From Setaria digitata (lineage: Eukaryota; Nematoda; Chromadorea; Rhabditida; Setariidae), in NCBI GenBank assembly GCA_003640385.1, contig RCAB01000030.1, positions 186,001 to 250,000 on the forward strand: a DNA stretch of 64,000 bases, written 5' to 3'. Every line of letters begins with the position of its first letter. Position 1 is the first letter of the stretch. A model generated the notes under the pieces. That model was not told where the DNA came from and ran no database searches. It saw nothing but the letters and a program-made list of their open reading frames with translations. Shown in pieces: positions 14,801 to 25,594 of the stretch. The position numbers were made by a program, and so were the translations under genes.

Positions 14801-17630
14801 CAGTAGTGTGAGGCTCAAATGAAATGATCGATGCCGGATTACCAATCATATGCATCAGTTGGAACCAACAAACATGTAGCACTGGTAAATTACTATCATG
14901 TTCCGTCGATTTCTTGCCATTAGTCGCAAACAATTTCACTTGTTCATCCGCTAAAAATATTATCATTAATTTAGCAGTTGAGAAAAAGTTCTAGAAAATA
15001 AGGATACAATGGTTTTAAAAAGCAGCTATGCTCAGCCGCTGCTAAAATATCGTTTCCTAAGGATAGCAGATTGAAATAAAACACTGTAACTGGGAAATAA
15101 CACCTTTCAGAGTAATTACAGAAATGTATATAAAATAGAAAAATGGAATATTAATAGCTAGTCTTCAATCAATTCCTTAAATCACTGATATAATCAACAA
15201 AATAAAGACTAACTAATAGTTATTGGGCAATAGTTTTCACCGTATATCTCCTGAACAATAATTACAGATAAAGAAACCACCTTTCTCGCCCAATTCTCGA
15301 TGAAGCTCACCTAAAACTTCTCTTATAAAGAAAAAAAAAACTTATGAAACATGACTGGTATTTTTTTTGGGGATCACCACGAATCTCTTATGCTTCTCCA
15401 CACAACCATGAATCTGCACAACATCTACTTTAGTTTTCTTATGTGTTTTTAACGATGTTGGTTTTTGGTTAGATTACCAAAACCAATAAAAATAGAAAAA
15501 ATAATTGGGAAATTAAGTAAGGAAAGCAATCAAGTAAATATAATAAAGAAAAACCTGATGTCGCCAACGTTTACTCAGAAAAGAAAGTGTTTTCCAGTAG
15601 GTCGGTGAGGGTATTTGCTCAAGGCGAGCGGCACAAAGAAATTCGTCCAGAAGTGTTTTGGTGACTTTAGGTGCCATTATGGATGTAATGTCATCTTTAA
15701 ATACATCAGATTGAAAAATTTATTAAAATTTTTACCTAATTATCAGGATTACTTAAATTAATCGTTATGGACCAAGCGCAGTAATAAGAATGAGCATAAT
15801 TGGTAATAAGATTTCCAGAAAAGTTCAAAGTTTTTTCTGTCGCTTTTTCTTACTAAATTCTGGTAATTCATTTCCCAGTTATATCTGATGAGCTGAACGT
15901 GCTACGGTTAACACTGCAAAAATAATCAATACGATCTAAGCAGAGAACGTAAGAAATAACTAACCTGCACACGTTTGCCCCGAAAGTAACAAATCGGTCG
16001 CATTAAGCAAGAACTTCAGAACCGCCGGCCACACAATATCTTTATGTTTTCCATCACAATTCTGTGAACTCTGCGTCACTGTTCGTAGAACATTCTCCAT
16101 TTCATGTGCATGTTGGGCAGCGGTCACCGCCGTTTGTGAATCGTTATTCTTTCGAACGAAGAGCGTTCGCAATGAATCCAAGAGGATACTCGAAAGATAT
16201 GTTTTAATTAAATGATAGATAAATTACATAATCACATTTGATATTACATTTGCACGGCAAAAAAGTCAGCTTTTTGCATATTTGTCCCACACTTATTATA
16301 AATGATCACTGCAAAGAGAGAAAGGAGTAAGATGCAGCAAATATTATTAAAACTCAAAACTCATTTGAACAATTTATTACAGTTTAAAATATCGGTACTT
16401 AAATGAAGTTTTAAGATACCATTCTCTCAGCAATATAACGAATTTCGTAATAGTTTCAATATAACATAAAATTCATTTTTCTCTCTAGAAAATTACTCCT
16501 ATTCTGACAAGAATGAAAATTTAGAAGAGTGAACTAGAGCTTTACTCATAAAAGTTTTTCTGAGACATATTATACAAAGAGAAAATAAAAAATAAAAAGA
16601 AGCATAACTACCACAGCTACTTGAGCAATAGCACATTTCACTTAAATCTATCTAAAATCAATTGTTAGGACAAAACAAACTTCCACAAAATTAACTAGAT
16701 ATATAGCTCTTAGCAAAATGTTCCAAGCAAAAAGATACGAATCTAATGCAACAAACCATATATAATTGCCAGGGTCACGGCTCATCGGGCTGGGAAGATG
16801 CACTTGTGGTGTACTTTTCGACAGCGCATTTAACCATGTACAGTAAGCACGAACTGCGACACAGAGTGCTTCATGCTCTTTATTTGAGGAATGAGAGAAT
16901 GTCAGAGCGTAGGATGCTACCTGAAAATGAAAATGAATAACTGTCGGTGTTCGAAAAAAATTTGGACGTAAAATACCTCCTGAAATTTATAAATTAGTAA
17001 GCAGTTGCGTTGATCTCCATGGATTCTCTTCCCTACAAAATAACTTATATAAATAAAGAGTTGCTACAAAAGATTAAAATATGCCAACACAAATATCACT
17101 TATCAAATATTTCTTGAGCAAGATGCATAGTTTGCATAGAGAAAATATTTCGGATAGCAGTTATGGAATACGAATCTTGTAGCTTACAAGTATAATGTTG
17201 CTTAATATCCTGAGCTTTGACAAAGTTCCCTTTTCTAAAAACAAAAAAGAAAAAGAAAAAGACATGAAACTATCGAAAGGTATACGTAATAAATAACCTC
17301 CAAAACCCATGCGAGGTGCTCTTCAGTATCAATTTTAAGGCACATCCGTCCATTTAGATTCTCCCCCACTTCACGTAACAATAACTCTGCTACATTATTA
17401 CTTGTTTTCCTGAAAAATGAAAGTAACTATAGTAGAGGGATATTTTGAAACCTGACAAATCATTAAAATTCTTTAAAATATTCAAATTAAACTCGCTGAA
17501 GTTTCGGAATAATCAAAATTAATATGCAATCGAAAAAAAAGCACACACACTTTGAAAAAACCGATAAAGGTGATTGAGCACTACTTAGTGGGAAAAATTC
17601 AATCAGTGGCCATTCAGCGTAAAGACCCAT
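117..17630 (-). CDS. RALGAPB: Ral GTPase-activating protein subunit beta (multi-exon)
   Basis: Non-catalytic partner of the RalGAP alpha/beta complex that switches off Ral GTPases. Exons with in-phase junctions: 117-225, 591-707, 794-929, 1011-1487, 1742-2041, 2338-2461, 2918-3041, 3238-3342, 3487-3691, 3888-4104, 4283-4439, 4621-4701, 4918-5043, 5169-5272, 5487-5639, 8240-8386, 8954-8988, 12781-12903, 13121-13237, 15965-16188, 16757-16920, 17298-17409. Approximate exons: 5989-6182, 6440-6590, 6960-7050, 7390-7510, 7780-7980, 13606-13770, 13945-14050, 14345-14480, 14760-14950, 15556-15690, 17567-17630. Matches to the remembered human protein run end to end: N-terminal MGLYAEWPLIEFF, AGRAAALGALCRIICSKK near 7860, HPYWTGDWSTAF near 2370, PLVDGCVVSSSAL near 670, and a basic C-terminal helix. 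Start ATG at 17628-17630, stop TGA at 117-119. The total of roughly 1,400 residues is close to the human length. Family call is secure; some exon edges are estimates. Confidence 0.9.
5713..5856. repeat. (TA)n microsatellite in a RalGAP beta intron
   Basis: About 140 bp of almost pure TA dinucleotides, interrupted by a few TTTA or TTAA steps. It lies in the intron between the exons at 5487-5639 and about 5989. Such a tract is self-complementary and likely length-polymorphic, so its assembled length is uncertain. Confidence 0.95.
8989..12780. other. Large intron of the RalGAP beta gene
   Basis: About 3.8 kb between the exons at 8954-8988 and 12781-12903, far longer than the other introns of this gene. 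Short open frames are present on both strands, but none has coding character, matching splice phases or a recognisable family. It contains one short tandem duplication (see 9332-9418). Nothing else is supported. Confidence 0.6.
9332..9418. repeat. Tandem duplication, about 39 bp, period 49
   Basis: A block starting attctagccgattagtaaag at 9332 recurs at 9381 with two substitutions (attctagtcg..., aaacgata for aaaagata). It lies inside the large RalGAP beta intron and looks like a simple local duplication. Confidence 0.75.
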
Positions 17631-18963
17631 TTCCAGCTATACAATTCAGCAAATAAGACCGTTGTTACATCTTCATTTGCTTAATGAACCAACCCTTAAT
17701 CAATCATATTAATCAAGTTATTTTAAAAATTCATTATAAGACTCTGGGAATGAATAATCGCCACAAAAGATAAGTTCTAGTGGTTTGGGGAAATTCAGAG
17801 GAAAACGAACTTCGAGACATTTTGGAGAACATTAAAAATTAGTAGCCTTTAAGTGATAAAATGACAAGTTCTTTATTGTAAGACAATTCCAACTAGTAAA
17901 GGCTTTAAAAAAAATAATACGAGAGGATACAGTGAAAGAATGCCAAATAAAAACAACTAATTATTAATCTGGTGTTCAGGTGTTCAAGGTGTTCAGTTTC
18001 GGCAGCTCACACCAAAACACACTCTTCCCATGAAAGGTTTCCACCGACTAAAATTTCAAATACAAAAGAAGGCATGGCGTTCTTCTGAACTAAGCATTTC
18101 GTTACAAAGAGAGAATATCTTTAGAAAACTTTTATTCAGAAAATTAGCAGAAAAACAAGAAAACGAACTGACCAAACAATAAAGTAAAATGATATTCGAT
18201 ACATGAAAAACATACGATATAGAGATCGATGATCTGAAAGTTGTATTGAATTCTAGAAATCGTACCAGCCCACGAGACCTTTGAACTTACCATAGAGTAA
18301 AAAATTAAGACAAATTTGATTTTCTTCCTTTTGTTACTTTAAAGAAATGCATCGGAGTAAAAGTTAAACATGGAGGAAACTAGTAACAGTAATATTTCCC
18401 CGGATCCAAAATATAGCGTTCTGTGATCAGTAACAGGGCGAACAGATAACAGAATAAAGAGAAACTGAAAAACATAACTTGAAGTGGCAGCACAATAATG
18501 ACAATATTAGTAACGCAAAGATAAAACAAAATTAAATAAAAAAAAGTTCAACAAACATATTGGCCACTCCATCGAGTGAAGAAACCTGCAAATTACGCAG
18601 ATAGGAAGTTACAATGAGTTTCAGAAAGAATTTTCACAAGCTTTGAAAGTACAAACAGTTCTGAAATGAACTGGACGACATGAAAACGTTTTGCGGGAAA
18701 TACTTTAGAGTAACACGAGATATTATAGAGATCTATGGAAACTTCTAAATGAGTCAAAATTCGGGAAGGAATTATCGAAAGAAATTAATAACAAATTCTC
18801 TAAAATCTTAGAAATCAACAGCCATTACTGTGCTGGAAATGATTCTGGTCAGTCAAATGAACATCATAAAATATAAAATAAACTACTGATAAACGCAAAA
18901 AAAATAAGTGAAAGAAAAAACACATGCATAGATGCGAAAAAAAGTGCCAATAGGATTGACAAC
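17631..18963. other. Intergenic region, no gene seen
   Basis: About 1.3 kb between the start codon of RalGAP beta and the stop of the next gene upstream on the same strand. An acceptor-like GTATAG stands 6 bases before the RalGAP beta ATG and could be an ordinary or trans-splice acceptor. No coding frame or repeat is supported. Confidence 0.5.
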
Positions 18964-21900
18964 CTATCCACCGAATGCCACTTTATTTTTGCAGGGTGCA
19001 TGAACAAGCTGCAAATAATCTATTCGTCCAAAGTCACGAAGTTCCCGTTTTCGTTCTTCTTCGAACAGCATCATACAAATTTTTACTGTTTCTTCTATCT
19101 CAGATTCTGCAAGAATAACTGAAGGTAACGAATATTTCCGCTACACACAGACACACACAAAAAAAAAAAAAGAAAAAAGAAAAAAACAAGAACTTCCAGA
19201 TTTTGGTCAGACAAGCCTATGTAAACGTGTTTGAAAAAATTTTATTTCAATCCATAAAGGCCATTTCCTAAACTCCTACTGGTAACATAGACGCATTTAA
19301 TGGGAAAAATTATCAAATAAATTTATACCAGCGAATCTGCAGTTTTGCATGAGATGGCGTGCATATAAAAGTGCTAACTCCCTGTCAAACAACGAGGTGC
19401 CAGTGCCGGGAACAAATGACAAGACCTGAAGTGAAGTAAGAGTAACACATGCTCTGCAAATTTTTAAGAATCTCATCTAATAACTTTACAGCAATAAATG
19501 GATTGATGTAAACGTCAAAAAAAGAAAGCCATCGAGCAGTTCAACGCTTCTAAAACAGCATCTCGAAGTCTCCTCTCGAACTTTAACATAAAAAGCAAAA
19601 GGATTCAGCATAAAAAACTAATTTTCTTTAACTTACATCATTACAATAATCCAAAGCATGGATAAAATCAGAGGCTTTGCGCTTGGTGCGAACAACATAG
19701 TACAACAGTAGGACAGAATAACACATCAAAGTGATACCAACTAAGTGGCGTTTCAATCCATTAACTACATTCATCCTTCGCTTTATATGGCTCCTTTTCG
19801 CAGTCTCAGAATCAGAATCCTTAAGTAAATTCTTGGACGACTTTTCAAAGCAACTAGAAAAAAATAAAGAATGTTGTCATAATCCAAAAAATAAAACTGC
19901 ATTTACCAAGTAGCCCATCATTCAGATACGAAGTATGTAGTGTGGCTATTTAAAAAGGATTTGCAAATTAAAATGTGCCAGCTACTATCAAGACTAAAAA
20001 AAAATCCGAATTACAATATCGTGAACGGCAACGGATTACGACATTTTTCTCATGTAAATTATAAAGAGATATTTATGATATCAAACGTAGATAAAAAGGA
20101 AAAATCACCGACGAGTCGCCATAACTACAAGACACATGTCTTCCATCACAAACACCACATCGCATGAGCTCCCAAGATGCTTTCCCCGTGGCTCTTTCAT
20201 GTTCAGAGCGGGCCAGTTCTAAAAATGCCTTCCGAAAATTCGAAATTTCTTTCTAGTGATTCATAGAAGTAAGCGTTCATAGCAAATGTTCATGCAGAGA
20301 CTTGAGAACTGCAAACAAAAGTGAATGATTCCCAATCCAAATAAGGAATTTTATGTATGGAAGGACTGTTTTCACAATGATCAAAACTGCTTAGTCTTTC
20401 AACATGAGACATTTTTCGATTTCAAAGGCCATAGTGACGACACAAATTCTCGTGAAAGTGCCGCACGGTTCCATTTCAGAAACTCCAATGAACATTTCAG
20501 GTTTTATGATTTTTAGTCTAATGATAAGTTATATCAGTTTAGTTGACGAATTCAAAAATATCCTCGCAACAATAACAACTGCAATTCAAAATTTTCAGAA
20601 CAAAGGCATTCTAAAAGGCTTTGAAACAAACGGAAATAGTTTGTAGGAAGTGAAAATAGGCAACATATTATAACCCAAGAATCATCCTTCCCAATAAAGC
20701 TGACAAAGATTTTAGAAGTGAGATTTCATGGCCATGCAACAGAACTGAATTACGAGTAGTGAAAAGAAAAAAAAAAAAAAAAAAACAAACAAACAAACAC
20801 ATGGCTCACAACAGAAATCCTATTCCATACAGACTCAAAGCATGTGAGTTTGTTTTAATAAATTATAATTATAATTAAATGGTACCTTCAAAAAGGCCAC
20901 TTGGGAACAATTCAATAACACGTACAGCGAGTACGCCACGTCGCAATGCATGGACAGCCAATCGGAAACTCTGTCTGTCCAGTGTCACTCTGCAAATAAA
21001 CAGAAGCAGTCCTTGGCACATCACTTAATTATTGACAAAATGCAGCAGTTTTAGTTTTAATAATGAGAGGATGCGGATACTACGATTAACGGAATTCTCT
21101 AAAATCAAATATGAATAAAGCTTAAATTAAAATAAATGGTCAACCAAGCTGATATATTAATTCAATCAATTTCACCTAATAATTTACTTGAGAGTTGGTA
21201 CGGCAAAGCTTATTATCTTTCAGTAATCCACGTTACTGAAGATAAGATCTCCATATCACAAAAGATGATCCAGATTTTGGAAGAATGCAGTAAATTAAGC
21301 TCTATAGCTAGAATAACTGAAATTTAGTTACAGAAGCTAAATTTATATGATACCATAAATTTATATCATTTATATGATAGAACTCAAGAAAGCCTTATAC
21401 AAAATCATATCCTATTTGTAATAAGCAAATACGGAATTGAACTGAACCATGAGTTATGCAATTCAAAACTGAGAGAAATAAGGGAACAATACTTACTTGG
21501 AGCTATCTTTCTGTCCTGAAAACAAACCGATTGCTTCAAGAATACATTTATGAGCTTCCTCCAATAGATAGAAACCTTGTGATACCGTCAGATCAATACC
21601 ACCTGCCCCATTATCATTACCAATCACATCCATTATTACCTGTAGAAATTTTTAATAGAACGTAATAAAAACTCATCACTATTCCTGGCAAATGGAAATA
21701 ATCCGTCTCAGAGCATGCAAGAAAATCAAGTACCTGAGGTAACTGTGCTAATAAGTGCAAATGGAAGTGAGCAAATAAAGATAACAAATTCAGTAGCTGC
21801 GAAGACAGATAACCTCTAACGGTCACCAGCAGATCGCTTCTTATCACAAGGAATGTTCATAATAATCATTCTCAAATGTCGTACAGTTATCACTGGCTTG

Positions 21901-22058
21901 TTGAAACCAAACAACACAGCAATGACCAGGGACTGATTGAACAAAGGAAACACTTGCTAATCATGCACTTACATGAAATCGCTACACTGCAGTAATTTAA
22001 AAAGACTGGATGCAAATATGAGAGACAAGCGCAAAAACGTCCACCACTCATTCATCAT
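18964..22058 (-). CDS. Unrecognised multi-exon protein
   Basis: I do not recognise the family. Supported exons are 18964-19106 (last, stop TAG at 18964-18966), 19329-19425, about 19637-19735, 20156-20218, 20886-20989, 21497-21639 and 21734-21796. Phases agree at 19329 to 19106 and at 21734 to 21497 to 20886 to 20156. A possible first exon, 21973-22058, starts ATGATG, encodes a hydrophobic stretch and ends in a consensus GTAAGT donor, but its phase does not fit 21796 directly, so an exon may be missing or this one wrong. Visible pieces include a Leu-rich helix (LLNLLSLFAHFHLHLL), GFYLLEEAHKC, RLAVHALRRGVLAVRV, FDRELALLYARHLMQNCRF and an acidic-basic helix (FEEERKRELRDFG) before the C-terminal NKVAFGG. 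The make-up is alpha-helical and repeat-like, suggesting a HEAT- or TPR-type scaffold, but that is a guess. It is tandem with RalGAP beta. Confidence 0.6.
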
Positions 22059-24249
22059 CTCTGCTGATACTGCTACTGTGCGGTGGTGGTACTCTGTGAC
22101 ACGGACTGACTGATTAAGATGGACTTTATCACACCCAACTGACCTCCCTATCACTTATCACAGAGACACTACTCTTATCACCAAGCTAACACCACCACCA
22201 CCGGTCCGCACACTCTGCACTGCTCAGCTGCTCATCTAATGTTTGGTCCTCACTATTTCGCCATTTCATCAATCCCTCCTCTCTCCTTAATCCGCACACT
22301 ATACTCTCCAGTTTTCTACACATGCGTAAGACACGTTCCCCATCCTCGACTCTCAGTACCTTTCCAGTTGTTCAGGTTGAAGTAGCTGCAATCGCGTGAG
22401 GCAGCTTTCGCTCTCACGTGATGGGAGGTCACGTGATATTGCGTGAAATTTGAGATGAAAGATAAGTCACAATAAAGGACAAATTTTTGATATTTTAAAG
22501 TTTCCTTGCTGGTCTGCTAAGAAATCTGCTCACACTTACAGGTAATAATATCCCAAAGTATTCTATATTCGTTTGAAATAAATCAAAACTAATTGATTGG
22601 ATCACTGAATCTTATTCGAGCAGATTTCCCTGCTCCCTATGCATTTCTGACTTGGCTCGTTTTCCCCATCAATAGTGCCAAAAAATAACTTTACACAATT
22701 CTATTCACTAACAAGGAGCAAAAAAAAAAAACGTTTGAAATCATTATTTCGTCGTTGATTTGTCGTGTATTTAAGGAAATGCGCTTCGTCAAACGCATTA
22801 ATATGAAATTTGAAGTCGTTCCTGCCTTTACGCCACACTCTTGGACGACGAAATCAGCGATTTGAAGCCAGCAGTAAATTCGATTAGCGAGAGGATTCTA
22901 GTTTTATCTGGTTTCAGAAGTTGTTCAGACTTCACTTCCAATATTTTACTTTAGAAGTTTCAGATTTGACAATGCTAGATTTTACTGTTTCACGTCGTAA
23001 ATCATTTTCAGAACCAAGACGAGTTTATTGGGTAAGGAAAAGATGTGAGTGCAACGATAATTGATTAATTATCATTTCAGGATATATATTCTAGTTTATT
23101 TGCATTAAATTGGTAGTCTAAGAATGGATTGCACTTGGATGTAGATTTCATCAAAGTTCAAACTACTCTGCATAGTACTCTGATGTTCCGAATGCCATTG
23201 CAACGGAAACACTCTAAACATGAACTCTTAATTGAAGTCCTGTCTTAACACTCACAACAACTATATGTATTTTTCAAAGAATCAATCAGTAATACAAAAT
23301 GAATTCTCTCTAAGACCGCAAGCCATCCACCACCGACTTGTTAATAAGTTGCATATAATCCATACTACTCTGTGTGATCTTAACAGTAAGACTTTGATTA
23401 ACCCTAAAGCTAGACAGAATCAAATTTTATATTTCAAATATACTTCTTCCAGCACAACGAAGACACTGCTGCGGAAAGTCCCGTTTCTCAAGCCTATTTC
23501 GAGAGTGCAAAAACGTTTTGAACTCAAACACTGAATATGAAAGTTACTTCAGAGTGTTAATCAAGATGAGTTCGTTTCTATTTAGTCTACGATCTATTTC
23601 TGATTAAGATCATCGCGAAGGTAGGTATTGTTTTGACGATTCAAAAAGGAAGAATTTGAATTGCTGACATTTTTTTCAGAAATTTATTTTTATTTTGATG
23701 CTTTTACATTTTGATGAAATAGTTTTAATGAAGGAATTTTTGGTTGAATGACTGACGCCAACATTATCTCTGTGGTCAAGAACTGTAAGGAACAATTCGC
23801 ATAAATTTACAGTGATCCTCGTGAACATTTCCGTATCTTCCTTCACTCCCTTGCTTCTGATATAACTATTTAGTGAATCTAATTTCTTCATCCTCTTACC
23901 ATCTGTGTTTTGTTGGATTTTCGTCAGTCGTTAATTGGTTATATTCCTTTCCATTCTTTTTTAATATTCACATTATTCATTTTTCCAAAACACTTTTTAG
24001 CATGTACTTCTCGAATATTGCTTTTGTTTATCAGTTGTATTTATGATTTGCTGTTGGCTTTTTTTATTTCTCAATTTAAAAAAAGTTCGAAGTTTTTAAA
24101 TTATTTCCTTGAGATACTTATTCTCCATGACCTTTCTGATCAATTTGGCTTCAATTTTTGACCGCAAAATAAGCTAATGTTAAACAGTGAATTTTTTTGC
24201 TTTGTCTTTCAAAAGTCCAACAGATGCCTTTTCTAGCCAGCTGATTTTT

Positions 24250-24273
24250 TTTGAACTAAGAACTTAGTTCAAA
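24250..24273. repeat. 11-bp inverted repeat with 2-nt loop
   Basis: Left arm tttgaactaag at 24250-24260 and right arm cttagttcaaa at 24263-24273 are perfect reverse complements separated by AA. The site is intergenic and has no T-run or gene end beside it that would assign a function. Confidence 0.7.
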
Positions 24274-25359
24274 GAAAAATCCAAATTGCCATTAATAATT
24301 GTTCTATGACTTCAAAGGAACATAAGCTGTATTTCATTAAGATTTTTGCCCTTGAAGTTCAAAGAATTGTTGAGTTTTTCTGTAACAATGTAATAATGAT
24401 AAAATCAGCTCATATTATCAATCCACAGTGTTGCAAAGCAACGTTATTTGAATATTTAACTGCTTTTTTTATGTAGAATAAGAGCTGGAATTAATGAATG
24501 TTATAGATTGATGATTTAGAAAGACAAATATTAAACAAGTGGCAGAAACTGATGCTATCCTTTCTTTTCTTGTACTCCCGATGTTAAATTTTTGTGTGAA
24601 ATTTAGAACATTTGAAGGATTGATTCTCATATCGAGAACTCTAATCTGTAGAGATAACGGCACTGATAGTAGATATCGATAAGCAAAAAAAAAAAAAAAA
24701 AAAAAAAACGAAGTAGCTGTTAATTGTTGAGAAATTTTCATTCTCATTCAAACTGTGAAAACACAAATGTGATTGAAAAAACAGAAATAAATCGTACAAT
24801 TGGAACACATTCGCTCTCGCAGAAAAGCTATTTCACCCCTCTCTTTTAGTTTATATGTCAATTTGATGAACAGCCGTTTCCGTTGCAATTCGGAAAAAAA
24901 CTGTATATCAGCGAAAGCATGAAATATTATTATAGGCTAACAAGCAGCTAAAGATTATTATTAAGCATGAATTAATAACTTTCATGAGAGACTAAGTTGT
25001 CCTTCGATTTGTCCTTTTAGGACTGCTTAATTTTCGAGCTATCCAAGCGTAAAATTATTTTAATTACAAATTATTATTTTACTATAATAACAATCATAGA
25101 AGCAATGAACAGAAACAAATCTCGAATGGATGGCTTTTTTTTTCTTCTTTTTCTCTTATTATTACGTCATTCCTAGTTACGTCAATCACGTCTTGCTAAA
25201 TTTCTCCTTCTGTGCTAATAAACCTGTACATCCTGCTCGTTGTCTAAAATTAAGTTCATCTCTCCAACTTGACAGGTTGAAAATTTACAAATAAGAGTCT
25301 TACTTTTCAGATCAATCTAAAGGAAATGATAACATTTACCTGTTTGAGATGTGTTTAAA

Positions 25360-25575
25360 TTGTTGAAATTGAAAAAACAAACTCTTACAGCTTGTAAATT
25401 TTTGATTGCTTGAGTTCAGCACCAACTTAAAGTGGTTAGGCAGTTTGGAAAGGATTTCTTCGACAANTTTGTTGAAATTGAAAAAACAAACTCTTATAGC
25501 TTGTAAATTTTTGATTGCTTCAGTTCAGCACCAACTTAAAGTGGTTAGGCAGTTTGGAAAGGATTTCTTCGACAA
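25360..25575. repeat. 107-bp near-identical tandem duplication flanking an N
   Basis: The segments 25360-25466 and 25469-25575 match over 107 bp with two substitutions (ttacagc/ttatagc and gcttgag/gcttcag). They are separated by an ambiguous base at 25467 and one T. The second copy ends 20 bp from the stop codon of the MBLAC1-like gene. The single N exactly at the junction suggests either a real tandem duplication or two allelic contig ends joined in the assembly. Confidence 0.85.
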
Positions 25576-25594
25576 GCAAATTTTAATAGAAACT

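Larger units (their letters stand above)
22059..25594. other. Intergenic region, no gene seen
   Basis: About 3.5 kb between the 5' end of the unrecognised gene and the 3' end of the MBLAC1-like gene. The first 400 bp are relatively GC-rich and pyrimidine-rich and could hold a promoter. Open frames of up to about 100 codons (for example 23232-23534 plus) show no family resemblance or splice context. It contains a short palindrome (24250-24273) and a tandem duplication (25360-25575). Confidence 0.5.

Noticed and set aside
23232..23534. 100-codon plus-strand open frame
   Set aside because: No family similarity, no start or splice context, and composition like surrounding non-coding DNA.
24686..24708. 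Long poly-A and poly-T runs here and throughout (for example 25930-25953, 28438-28457, 62160-62184)
   Set aside because: Simple homopolymers typical of this genome; no target-site duplications or element bodies beside them to call retroposons.
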